A stretch of DNA of 64,000 bases from an uncultured Nitrospiraceae bacterium (GTDB lineage Bacteria; Nitrospirota; Thermodesulfovibrionia; Thermodesulfovibrionales; Dissulfurispiraceae). The stretch's first letter is position 1, and the number at the start of each line of letters is the position of its first letter. A model generated the notes under the pieces. That model ran no database searches, was not told where the DNA came from, and saw only the letters and a program-made list of their open reading frames with translations. This document shows positions 54,890 to 63,862 of the stretch, piece by piece. Location of the stretch: the NCBI GenBank assembly GCA_903822005.1, contig CAIJNL010000014.1:157084-221083 (forward strand). Reading direction: 5' to 3'. A program made the position numbers and the translations under genes.

Positions 54890-55438
54890 TTAAAGTTTGG
54901 GAAGCGTTATACCTTTCTGGGCCTGGTACTTGCCGGCCTTGTCTTTATACGATACCTCGCACAGCTCGGCAGCCTGGATAAAGATTAGCTGCGCTATCCC
55001 TTCATTAGCATATATCTTAGCCGGCAGCGGCGTTGTGTTCGATATCTCAATTGTAACATGTCCTTCCCATTCAGGCTCAAGGGGCGTGACGTTAACAACC
55101 AGCCCACACCTCGCGTAGGTCGATTTTCCGAGACATATTACCAGAACGTCCCTCGGTATTTTGAAATATTCGATGGATGTCGCAAGCACAAAGGAGTTGG
55201 GCGGTATTATACAGACCTCTCCTTTGAAATCTACAAAGCCTGCCGGGTCGAATTTCTTGGGGTCTATGAAGGTGCTGTTGATGTTGGTGAAGATCTTGAA
55301 GTCCTCGCCGATCCTCATATCATAGCCGTAAGAACCGACGCCGTAAGAGATGATGCCCTCCCGCTTCTGGGTATCGCCAAACGGCTCGATCATGCCCTTT
55401 TGGGCCATCTCGCGTATCCACCTGTCATTCTTAACCAA
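54890..55438 (-). CDS. dcd: dCTP deaminase
   Basis: A 182-residue Dcd trimer-type enzyme. Visible: the [14 protein letters not shown] start, the [20 protein letters not shown] segment, the active-site [10 protein letters not shown] with [21 protein letters not shown] and its catalytic Glu, and [10 protein letters not shown] followed by the [15 protein letters not shown]-terminus. It converts dCTP to dUTP, or to dUMP if bifunctional; which one cannot be decided by eye. It lies 3 bp upstream of pyrF. Confidence 0.96.
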   Translation of the reverse strand: MVKNDRWIREMAQKGMIEPFGDTQKREGIISYGVGSYGYDMRIGEDFKIFTNINSTFIDPKKFDPAGFVDFKGEVCIIPPNSFVLATSIEYFKIPRDVLVICLGKSTYARCGLVVNVTPLEPEWEGHVTIEISNTTPLPAKIYANEGIAQLIFIQAAELCEVSYKDKAGKYQAQKGITLPKL

Positions 55439-55483
55439 GCCTAACCTCCCGGCAATGCGTTACAGACAGCCCGACATGACGGG

Positions 55484-55774
55484 TCAAGCCTTTGCCCCGC
55501 CCGCCGAAGCTTCACCCTGTTCAGAATCGCAAAGGGCTTTTTTGTCATCCTCTGCCATCACCTCGTTCAGCTCCTTTAACAGCTGAAGCGTGTCGAGGGC
55601 GTATTCTTCATCCACTTTAGAGATAGCGAAACCGGCATGTACAAGCACGTAATCACCGACCTCCATCTGGTCGGGCACAAGTGTCAGGCTGATCTCTCTC
55701 CTTGCGCCGAAAACATCAACTACTGCCAGAAGGCCGTCTTTGCTTATTATTTTTGAGGGTACTGCCAGGCACAT
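55484..55774 (-). CDS. hypC: HypC/HupF hydrogenase maturation chaperone (isolated)
   Basis: A 96-residue HypC, which shuttles the Fe(CN)2CO group to the hydrogenase large subunit. Visible: the invariant N-terminal MCLAVPSKI with Cys2, VDVFGARREISL, and the GDYVLVHAGFAISKVDEEYA segment. The tail after residue 70 (EDDKKALCDSEQGEASAGGAKA) is non-conserved. No other hyp or hydrogenase gene is in the window, so its partners must be elsewhere. It is 45 bp upstream of dcd on the same strand. Confidence 0.93.
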   Translation of the reverse strand: MCLAVPSKIISKDGLLAVVDVFGARREISLTLVPDQMEVGDYVLVHAGFAISKVDEEYALDTLQLLKELNEVMAEDDKKALCDSEQGEASAGGAKA

Positions 55775-56017
55775 AGTTTGTTACGCTCCTTAAGCATCCA
55801 TATGCTCGTCTGATTTATATTGTTATTAATTATACCAGACATTTCAAGACAGAAACAGGTATTTGTGGTGCCGCTCTGCAAGACTCTGAATATGGTACAA
55901 TGATTTTGGGCCAGGTCAAGATACGCTCGCCAGACAGCAAACAGCGATTGCCGGCCGGCCTTAAAATACTTGTTCCTGAATAATATTCTTGCAATTAGCT
56001 TAAAGGAGGCAAGTTTC

Positions 56018-56617
56018 ATGAAACTCATTAAAACTCCATCCGCCTTTTTCAGTGACATGACTGCAGTTCTAATAATGGATTATCAAAACGATATTGTTGG
56101 CATGCTTCCGGAGAATGTACAAACGGCCCTTTTGGAGAAAGCCAACGCCATCCTCAGGAAAACTCGCCAGGCCGGTTTGCCTGTTATCTATGTTGTCGTA
56201 CAATTTCGGGATGGCTTCCCGGAGATCAGTCCCCGGAACAAGCTGTTTTCCACCTTCAAAGAATCGGGACGTTTACGCGAAGGAACAGCGGGAGCTGAGA
56301 TACATTCCAGGGTCGCTTCGCAGCCGGGTGACTTAGTGATTACCAAGCGTCGGGTGGGAGCATTTTCCTCGACCGAGCTGGAAACAATCCTGCGCGCTAA
56401 AAGTATAGATACGCTCATATTATTTGGCGTTAATACAAGCGGCGTAGTCCTTTCCACCGTGCGCTGGGCTGCCGACATGGACTACAACCTCTTTGTCGTC
56501 TCAGATGCCTGTGCGGACAGGAATGAAGAGGTACATAAAGTATTAATAGAGCAGGTCTTTCCCCGGCAGGCTGCTGTTTTGACCACCGAGGAATTGATCA
56601 AAGCACTTGAAAGTTAG
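56018..56617 (+). CDS. Isochorismatase-like hydrolase lacking the nucleophilic Cys
   Basis: A 199-residue isochorismatase-fold protein, starting at the ATG at 56018 behind AAAGGAGG. The catalytic Asp (D21 in LIMDYQND) and Lys (K110 in ITKRRVGAF) are visible. The nucleophile position, usually Cys in nicotinamidases, reads VNTSGVVLSTV (about 139-149) with no Cys. Isochorismatases of the PhzD kind also lack this Cys and hydrolyse a vinyl ether, so a non-amidase reaction is likely. It is 53 bp upstream of the DsbA-like selenoprotein on the same strand. Confidence 0.85.
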   Translation: MKLIKTPSAFFSDMTAVLIMDYQNDIVGMLPENVQTALLEKANAILRKTRQAGLPVIYVVVQFRDGFPEISPRNKLFSTFKESGRLREGTAGAEIHSRVASQPGDLVITKRRVGAFSSTELETILRAKSIDTLILFGVNTSGVVLSTVRWAADMDYNLFVVSDACADRNEEVHKVLIEQVFPRQAAVLTTEELIKALES

Positions 56618-56670
56618 TCTGCGTTTCAGGAGAGCAGGTGAAGATTCAGAATTTGTTTTGGGAGGGTAGA

Positions 56671-57300
56671 ATGACCGCTCCAATAATCTTTAAAGTATTT
56701 TCCGATTATATATGACCATGGTGCTATTTCATTACCGTGCGTATTGAACAATTAAGAAAAGAATATGACATAGTTGTCCAATGGGTCGCATTTCCCCTTC
56801 ACCCGGACACACCCGAAGACGGCCTGACGCTTGAACAACTCTTTGTGGGCCGCAATCTGGACATTGGTCAGATGATGCAGAGACTGCATAAGGCCGCGAA
56901 GGACCTGGGCTTGCCTTTTGGCGATCGAAAAAAAACCTTTAACAGCCGCCTGGCCCAGGAGCTGTCTAAGTGGGCCGAATCCCTTGGCAAAGGGGACCAA
57001 TTTCACGGAGCGATGTTCAGCGCATATTTTGTTGACGGCACAAATATCGGCAAGCCGGATGAGCTGATCAGGATTGCCGGGTCCATAGGGCTTCCGAAAG
57101 ATCAGGCCAAAGCCGTATTGGATGGCAGGAGCTTCAGGCAGGCGGTTGATGCTGACTGGAAGCTGGCACATACACTGGGCATAACCGCAGTTCCGACCTT
57201 TGTGGTAAACAATGAAAAGCTCGTGGGGGCGCAGTCGTACGAGGCCCTTGAGCAGTTTTTGATAGGACAAGGCGGGCGGAAACGGAACGGGACAAGATGA
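56671..57300 (+). CDS. DsbA/FrnE-like selenoprotein, active site U-P-W-C (Sec15)
   Basis: The ATG at 56671 (after GGGAGGGTAGA) opens a frame that meets TGA at 56713-56715 and continues to 57300. Read through, it is 209 residues with MTAPIIFKVFSDYI-U-PWCY at the N-terminus. That is exactly the FrnE/DsbA-like start in which CPWC normally stands, so the UGA replaces the first active-site Cys. The remainder is a normal 2-hydroxychromene isomerase/DsbA-type alpha-helical insert, with the cis-Pro loop TAVPTFVVN near residues 179-187. No signal peptide, so cytoplasmic. A SECIS-like hairpin follows the UGA. The shorter frame from 56737 would lack the whole catalytic motif. Confidence 0.88.
56728..56748 (+). 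promoter_or_regulatory. SECIS-like hairpin of the DsbA-like selenoprotein
   Basis: TTCATTAC-CGTGC-GTATTGAA forms an 8-bp stem with one T-T mismatch and a 5-nt GU-containing loop, starting 12 nt after the UGA; the loop begins 20 nt after it. The loop sequence CGUGC resembles CGUGA of selenoprotein 2. Confidence 0.65.
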
Positions 57301-57469
57301 ACTAAGGAGCCGACGATGCCATTGAAGCCATGCAAATAATCTCTCTACCTCTGTTTCCTTTTATTGCCTGCACTTTGTCCCACGATGCATAAATGAAATG
57401 GCAGCATTATTACTACCCTTCAGCCGAGTCGGCTTATTACCGCCAACATATATCTGCCTTAAAAATCTG

Positions 57470-57865
57470 CTAATTAGAACCGCCCCCTTTTATCTTGCGA
57501 AGATTCTGTTCTCGTCGACTCAAATATTCAAGCCCCAATGACAAAACACCACTAACAATTCCAGTTATTACAAAATAAACTATCCTTATATCTATATTCA
57601 AACAAGATGGCCGGGCAACGAACAAAGTGATATAAGTTGCTGCGATAGAACATATCAGATAAGGAAAAACTACAAGAATCGAGCGTAGCAGTAGCCGATT
57701 AGGCAAAGCTAAAATACACAGTCCTATAATAATCAGCATCGCCGGTGCCAAGCCACCTATCTCTGGAGATGGTCCTCCATTGAGCCAATATAGCGCCAAT
57801 AGCAGGAGCGGCAATCCAGCAAAAATAAGTGATATTACTTTCAAAACTATTGAAATAACGCGCAT
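57470..57865 (-). CDS. Small membrane protein, candidate immunity protein
   Basis: A 131-residue protein with about four hydrophobic helices (about 5-27, 38-53, 62-84, 92-112) and a basic C-terminus. No family recognised. It starts 26 bp downstream of the orphan rhs tip on the same strand, the position where polymorphic toxin loci place the immunity gene. That role is inferred from position only. Its stop codon lies in a TAGAACCG-CCCC motif that recurs at other module borders of this island. Confidence 0.6.
   Translation of the reverse strand: MRVISIVLKVISLIFAGLPLLLLALYWLNGGPSPEIGGLAPAMLIIIGLCILALPNRLLLRSILVVFPYLICSIAATYITLFVARPSCLNIDIRIVYFVITGIVSGVLSLGLEYLSRREQNLRKIKGGGSN
57475..57491 (+). 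repeat. Short border motif, copy 1
   Basis: TAGAACCGCCCCCTTTT, related to the motifs at 59189 and 59951. It sits at the 3' end of the small membrane protein gene. Confidence 0.5.
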
Positions 57866-57891
57866 TAGAATCTCTCCTTGAGTGAGTTGTC

Positions 57892-59176
57892 TTAGCAGCC
57901 TTTTTTACAGCTCCGATTAACCCCTTTGCAGCATTTATCGTCCCACTTTTTCAGCCACTCTTTTGTCCAGTCTTCGGCCTTCTGCCATGCTACATCGTCA
58001 GCATCAGGATCCTCTCTTCCGGGAATGAATCCATTGCAAGCATGACCATAGCCATCACAAGGCCATTTTTTATTTCCCGGATCCCAACGATACCCTTTAG
58101 CCCAATGCGAATAATAGTCTTGACCACGGTGCATTGAACGAGCAAATTCTTCAGCATTGCAGACAGCGATGGCCTTCTGAACTTCAGGCTCAGTTCCCTT
58201 CTCGCCTTTCTCGCCTGCTTTCTTGCCCTCTGCATCCGTATGCGGTCGAAAATGCCTTGGTGCTCCAGTATCGGTGTTTTCTGGTCTTGTTCTAGAATCA
58301 TGATCCTCAAGCGTATAATCAAAGCGATCACCGCCCGAAAAGTCGCTATGCCCTCGCGGCGGCCAATACGCCCAGCCCTCAATAAGCGTTGGCCCCAACG
58401 CTCTCTGCCCATCAGCAAACAAGCCATATGTGTCTCTGCGCGTAAGAGGCCTATTCATCACATACACAAATCTATTTAGCCCTCCAAATAGCCCGATCGG
58501 ATCAGATTGTAAGTATCTGCCCATCGTAGGCTTATAATCTCTGTAATAATTGTAATTTTGCCCGGTTTCTGCGTCGTAATACTGCCCTGCAAATCTCAGG
58601 TTGTTAGTTATCGATCCCTCTATGGAAAATGTCTCTCCAAACGGAAGAAATTCCCCGTACCATACAACCGCACCAGTGCTATCAGTCATTTTTTTGCGGC
58701 ATACTCAGGTGGTCCTTATGATAATAATAAACTGTGCTTCCGTCGATCCGAGCAAATGGCCTTTGGTTGAAGAATACATAATCAATTACAGTTCCACCTG
58801 CTGATTCTGAAATCAAGTTTCCGTTTACGTCATATATGAATATTGTCGATTGGTTGTCGACTGTTTTTTTCACCCTCTGCCCGTCACCATTATAAACATA
58901 CTCGCCTTTGACGATTCCACTGTCCGTAACTTTTACAAGCCTCTGATTCTGGTTATAAATGTATTGTCTCAAATTTTCAATTACTGTGTTCCCGTTATTG
59001 TCGTAAGTAAAGACCAGGTTTTTTGCTCCCGCAGTAGCCTTAAGTCTGTTTGCTTCGTATGTATACGTTGTCTGATTTGCGTCGGCAGCTTCGGTCAATC
59101 TGTTGCCTACCCCGTCGTAGGTATAAGTTAATGTTCCCCACGGACCATTGGCAGTTGTGAGCCTGTCGAGTGCATC
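57892..59176 (-). pseudogene. Orphan rhs core fragment plus C-terminal tip, frameshifted
   Basis: Two frames belong to one rhs C-terminal fragment. 59176-58682 encodes YD-repeat core (DALDRLT, GVGNRLTEA, YNQNQRLVKV). 58689-57892 encodes the end of the core (VVWYGEFLPFGE, RDYKPTMGRYLQSDPIGL) and a unique tip. They are joined at an A7 run near 58686 where the intact rhs copy has A6; removing one A restores HLSMPQKMTDSTG. The tip of about 180 residues (HRGQDYYSHWAKGYRW, PDADDVAW) resembles zinc-dependent phospholipase C-like folds, an uncertain call. It has no start of its own and begins just after the ankyrin gene. It could be a silent tip reservoir, a pseudogene, a slippage-expressed gene or a sequencing error. 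Confidence 0.8.
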
Positions 59177-59188
59177 ACTCTTTAAAAG

Positions 59189-59206
59189 TAGCCTGTCCCC
59201 TTTTTC
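59189..59206 (+). repeat. Short border motif, copy 2
   Basis: TAGCCTGTCCCCTTTTTC, between the ankyrin gene stop and the orphan rhs fragment. Related to copies at 57475 and 59951. Confidence 0.5.
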
Positions 59207-59224
59207 ACCCGACCCGTTCGATTC

Positions 59225-59908
59225 TTATTTTCCTTTCTTGCATCGTCTTCCCTTTTCGAGAAGGTTAATATATTTTTTATTCTCTTTCAACCTATCCCAT
59301 CCCATCTCGGATAATACAACCTTATCTCTCTCGCTTAGGCACGCCCCCGTGCCTAGAAGTAGCTTACATATTTGATAAAAATCAGAGAATATCGCACGAT
59401 ATAGAGGACTATAATTACCCTTACCACTAGAATTAACATCTGCTCCACGCTGGATGAGCAACTCTACTATATCCAGATGGCCAGAATCCACAGCTGCCGT
59501 TAAAAGCGTTCCGCCACCGTCAGGCCAAGCATATTGTGGCGAAATGCCCAAGTTGAGAAATCTCTCAACGACTCCTCTATTATTTCCTATAATTGCAAAG
59601 TACATGGGTGAATTAGGAAGATATCGAGTTCCCTCAACGCTCGCTCCTTTACTTAACAGAAAATTCACGACTTCAAGATCGCCTAAAAAAGCTGCTTCTG
59701 CTAGTGGCGACAAACCCTCTCTAATTGGAGCATTGATATCCACACCATTCTTTAATAATTTTTCCATCCTGATAAAGTCTTTTTCATAAATAGCTGCCAG
59801 AAAAGCGTCATTCGGCTCTTCACCAGACTTTGAAAAACTCTCAGTAATAAATACTCCCACTACCATTAGGATAAAAAAACAAATAATTCCATAGCTTATT
59901 TTCATCAT
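59225..59908 (-). CDS. Exported ankyrin-repeat protein
   Basis: A 227-residue protein beginning at the ATG at 59908 after GGGAGCGAT. An N-terminal hydrophobic segment (ISYGIICFFILMVVGVFI) serves as signal or anchor. Four to five ankyrin repeats follow (GLSPLAEAAFLGDLEVVNFL, GGTLLTAAVDSGHLDIVELL, NYSPLYRAIFSDFYQICKLL) with RGAD-type turns. Ankyrin proteins often serve as immunity or partner proteins in rhs loci, so this may protect against a tip no longer present or the adjacent one. No other function is indicated. Confidence 0.85.
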   Translation of the reverse strand: MMKISYGIICFFILMVVGVFITESFSKSGEEPNDAFLAAIYEKDFIRMEKLLKNGVDINAPIREGLSPLAEAAFLGDLEVVNFLLSKGASVEGTRYLPNSPMYFAIIGNNRGVVERFLNLGISPQYAWPDGGGTLLTAAVDSGHLDIVELLIQRGADVNSSGKGNYSPLYRAIFSDFYQICKLLLGTGACLSERDKVVLSEMGWDRLKENKKYINLLEKGRRCKKGK

Positions 59909-59950
59909 ATCGCTCCCATTCCACACCTATACATTTATCAACACATTAAA

Positions 59951-59969
59951 TAGAACCGTCCCCTTTTTC
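59951..59969 (+). repeat. Short border motif, copy 3
   Basis: TAGAACCGTCCCCTTTTTC, between the SUMF1 lipoprotein stop and the ankyrin start. The same motif with small changes occurs at 57475 and 59189, in each case at a gene-module border. Confidence 0.5.
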
Positions 59970-59980
59970 CCTTCTCGCAT

Positions 59981-61633
59981 TTACTTGCTTCTTGCCAACC
60001 TAAACCCAAAGCTGCTGAACCTATGATCAGGACTTTGCGAGGAACGGGCAGAGACGATCAAAGAACTTTCAGGGTTATTCCAGGTGCCTCCTCGCATAAT
60101 ACGAAGACGACCGCTAGCTGGCCCCTTCGGATTATTTCGAGGGCTTTTTTTATAGTAATGCTCGCCATAATAGTCATTCAACCATTCCCTGACATTGCCG
60201 CTCATATCATACAGTCCCAACCCGTTCGGCCTCTTCTGCCCAACTAGCTGTGTTTTTTGCCTCGAATTGTCACGATACCAGGCATACTTTCCAAGCTCAG
60301 ATTCGCTGTTCGTGCCCGCCCATTTTTCATTCTTCCCGCCGCTCCTCGCAGCATACTCCCACTCAGCTTCAGTCGGCAGGCGATACTTATCACCGCTTAC
60401 CTCATTAAGCTTTCTTATGAATATCTGCGCATCTTTCCACGAAACACTTTCAACAGGACATTTGTCACCGCAGGCATAAAACTCCGCTGGATTGTCTTCC
60501 ATGATTGCCACCCATTGGCCCTGTGTTACTTCATATTTGCCCATATAAAAATCATCTATACATACTTCATGCACGGGTTTTTCTTCAGTCTCACCTCCAC
60601 CAAAGGTGTCACCCATCTGATAACAGCCGCCCTTTACTAACACAAACTCCATGCCAGTTACAGCTTCGGTTAAATTGGCTGAAGACCCTGTCTTATCGGC
60701 ATTTGCCACTCCTTTACCAGGAATTGCAGCATCTGTCTGCTTAAGGTCTATCCTGTGCCTTGCGCGGTATCTATATGTGTCTGGTATGACCTGGTTGTCG
60801 CTCACCGTTTTAACTAATCTAACCCCGGTTACAGAATTTGCGACAAGGGAAAAACCACCGTTTCGACAAGCCGCGCGTGCTGCGTCCATATCCAGTAGCC
60901 ATGACCCGCCCCGCAAAGCATGCCATGGTCCATTGGCAGGCCCTTGGGGATTTTTTACAGGGCTTTTTTTGTAGTAATTTTCGTGGTTATAATAATACAT
61001 CTCGATGTACTTATCATGCACCCATTCCTCGACATTACCGCTCAAATCATAAAGTCCTAGGGCATTTGGTCGTTTCCGCCCAACTGGCTGTGTTTTTTGC
61101 CTCGAATTGTCACGATACCAGGCATACTGGTCAAGCTCGCCTTCGCTGTTAGTGCCCGCCCATTTTTCATTCTTTCCGCCACTCCGCGCTGCATACTCCC
61201 ACTCAGCCTCGGTCGGCAGGCGATATTTATCGCCGCCTTTCTTATTGAGCTTTCGTACGAAGTCTCGCGCATCGATCCAGCTGATATTCTCAACAGGACA
61301 ATTGTCGCCGCACGCGCTGAATTCTGAAGGATTATTTCCCATTATAGCCTTCCACTGTCCCTGTGTTACTTCATATTTCCCTATATAAAAATCATCTACG
61401 CATACCTTATGCACCGTCTTTTCATCTCCCTGTCCAACACCAAAGGTGTCACCCATTTGATAACAGCCGCCCTTTACTAACACAAACTCCATGCCGGTTA
61501 CAGGCTCAATAATCGAAGCCGGCAATAAAGCAGTATTTACTTTTTCCTCTGTTTTATCCGCACAGCCATTTAAGATTAATGAAACAAGGCTCGGAAGCAA
61601 CAATAATAACAGTCTCATTTTATTTAGATACAT
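59981..61633 (-). CDS. Lipoprotein with two tandem SUMF1/FGE-sulfatase domains
   Basis: A 550-residue lipoprotein. The start at 61633 follows GGAGGAGGCC and gives a short signal with lipobox LILNGC (Cys24). Two formylglycine-generating-enzyme-like domains follow, about 45-280 and 325-550. Each has MEFVLVKGGCYQMGDTFG, GKYEVTQGQW, YRLPTEAEWEYAARSGG and GLYD-SGNV-EW. The halves are near-identical in places even in DNA (around 60250 and 61090), pointing to a recent internal duplication. Many bacterial members bind or modify proteins or glycans without sulfatase maturation activity. It lies between the two rhs segments. Confidence 0.9.
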   Translation of the reverse strand: MYLNKMRLLLLLLPSLVSLILNGCADKTEEKVNTALLPASIIEPVTGMEFVLVKGGCYQMGDTFGVGQGDEKTVHKVCVDDFYIGKYEVTQGQWKAIMGNNPSEFSACGDNCPVENISWIDARDFVRKLNKKGGDKYRLPTEAEWEYAARSGGKNEKWAGTNSEGELDQYAWYRDNSRQKTQPVGRKRPNALGLYDLSGNVEEWVHDKYIEMYYYNHENYYKKSPVKNPQGPANGPWHALRGGSWLLDMDAARAACRNGGFSLVANSVTGVRLVKTVSDNQVIPDTYRYRARHRIDLKQTDAAIPGKGVANADKTGSSANLTEAVTGMEFVLVKGGCYQMGDTFGGGETEEKPVHEVCIDDFYMGKYEVTQGQWVAIMEDNPAEFYACGDKCPVESVSWKDAQIFIRKLNEVSGDKYRLPTEAEWEYAARSGGKNEKWAGTNSESELGKYAWYRDNSRQKTQLVGQKRPNGLGLYDMSGNVREWLNDYYGEHYYKKSPRNNPKGPASGRLRIMRGGTWNNPESSLIVSARSSQSPDHRFSSFGFRLARSK

Positions 61634-61748
61634 GGCCTCCTCCACATGTGTAAACAAGTCATAAATCAACATATCTCCTCTTATCGCCTTTCTCATTTCA
61701 GCACTTATTTTGAGTTTCAACTGACCTTACACCAAATATGCAATCCGT

Positions 61749-63862
61749 TTATGGCAAAATAGGTTCGGGCATATCAACACTACTCTTAGGCGGCAGATTT
61801 TCATAGAATTGCCTGGGGAACACAGTACTTGTCACAGCTACATCCGGCAACCCTTTACAGCCTGGGGTTTTCTTGCAGTCGCGCAAACAGTCTTGAACAA
61901 AATGAGCGCAATTATTCTTAGTTAAATCATACCCACATATATTTGGAGGGGTACAACTCTTTCGTCTTGTTTCTCTGCACTTTATCATGCAATTATCGCA
62001 AGCTGGTGTAGTATCAAATTCTTTGTAGTCTCCTGTCTTTTTCCAGTATTCTATGGTCTCAGCATCTTCTTGAATTTTCCCCGGCCCCTTACGGGTTCCG
62101 TCTCCATAAAATCCCTGCGTTTGTTTTTCTTTCCCTGCGGCAAATCCTACATGTCCTGCCCCATGCGCCCCTTTCTGATCTATGCAAACAGTAACAATAA
62201 GTCCGCGCAGATCAACAAAATAATTGGGATTATTAGCCCCGTAAGAATAAAGATGATTTTCTCCTTCTCTTATGCCGATCGGATCTGCCTCTATATATCG
62301 CCCGATTGCCGCGTTATAGTCTCTGAAGTAGTTGTAGTTCAGTCCGGTCTCTTCATCATAATATTGTCCGGGAAACCTTTTATTTGTCGTTTTTGTGCCA
62401 ATAATGGCATGCGGCTCACCAAATGGCAGGAACTCGCCATACCAAACAACAATTCCATTACTGTCGGTCATTTTTTGCGGAGTACCCAAATGGATATTAT
62501 GATAGTAATACACTTCATTGCCTTCAATCTTTGCTATATTATTGTTGTTAAGAAAGACATAGTCTATGATTGCGGTACCTGTCGATTCCTCTATCATTTG
62601 TCCATCGATATCATAGTGATAAATAGTTGTCTGGCCATTAACTATCTTTTTCACACGTTGCCCTTTGCCGTTGTAAATATAATTACCTTTTATGGTTGCG
62701 CCATCAGCGACTCTTATGAGCCGCTGGTTCTGATTGTAGAGGTATTGCCTTGAATTTTCAGTTATTGTATTTCCGTTATTGTCGAAACTGAAGTTGAAGA
62801 CTTTTGTTCCATTTGTAGACTTTAATTTGTTGGCTTCATATGCATAATTAGTTATGGCTGCATTGTTATCCTCTGTCAATCTGTTGCCCACGCCGTCATA
62901 GGTGTAAGTTAAATTCCCCCACGGTCCAATGGCGCCAGTAAGTCTGTCAAGGGCATCGTACGCATAGGTTTTGCTTTTCCCCGCATCAAGATTGTTGGTA
63001 ATTTCCGTAATATTTCCATTCAGGTCATAGGCATATGTCAGGTCTTGCACAGATCCTGCCTTGATGCTGCTTATGAAGTACTTTTGGTCGTACTCAATTG
63101 TCTGCTGTATGCCGTTGCCATAGGTAAATGCATTCATCGGCCCAAAGGGTTTATATGTGACGTTAGAAACTATTTCATTTACGTTATTAAGAATGCTATT
63201 GATCCTGTCGTTAGTGCTATTATAGGTTACTACCCTGCCGGATGGATAAGTAATTGTTTTAATGCTGTCGGACTTGTCATAGGTATATCGCGTAATATAG
63301 GTAACTCCGCTGATTACCTTTGTCTCTTTTGCAAGCTGCCCTTTTAACGTATATTCGTAGCTTGTTGTGCCGCTTTGGTCCTGCATGACACAGAGCCTGC
63401 CTTTGCCGTTCACGCATGTATCGTAGGTGTAAGTGATATTCTGAGTGGCATCTGGGAAGGTTTTGGTTTTTAGCCGGTTCAGTTCGTCATATGCATAACT
63501 CTTTGTGACGCCTTGCGCATCTGTTCTGGACTTAAGGTTGCCGTTGTTGTCATAGGTGTAAGCAGTTATTCCCGTATCAGGCGACATGGTCTTTATTAAC
63601 CTATTCTGCACATCGTATTCATAGGCAGTAGTATTGTTATTTGGATCAGTAACAGATCTTAGATTGCCCCGTTTGTCATATGCATATTTAGTAACAATAT
63701 TCTCTGGTCGAATTACCCTGTCAATACGATTTGCTGCATTATATGCCGTTACTGTAACGGCCCCATTCGGATTTCCAACCTTATTGGCGTTGCCTCTTGC
63801 ATCATACTCATAAAGAGTATAGCCATTGTCAGGATTTATTATCTTGATGAGTCGCTTCAAAT
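61749..63862 (-). CDS. Rhs/YD-repeat protein, 5'-truncated by an IS21-family end
   Basis: About 704 residues of rhs-type protein. Many YD repeats (YEYDARGNANKV, YAYDKRGNLRSV, YTYDNNGNLKSR) lead to the core end VVWYGEFLPFGEP and RDYNAAIGRYIEADPIG, then a tip of about 150 residues (GAHGAGHVGFAAG, CGYDLTKNNCAHFVQDCL). The His and NCAHFV arrangement resembles papain-like amidase folds, so a peptidoglycan- or protein-cleaving toxin is possible. The native N-terminus is missing: codons beyond 63862 up to an artificial Met at 63956 belong to the insertion sequence end. No gene with immunity features is directly downstream; the next is the SUMF1 lipoprotein. Confidence 0.85.

Noticed and set aside
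59211..59221. T-loop-like GTTCGATTC suggesting a tRNA
   Set aside because: No acceptor stem, D-arm or anticodon arm can be drawn around it; no tRNA seen in the window.
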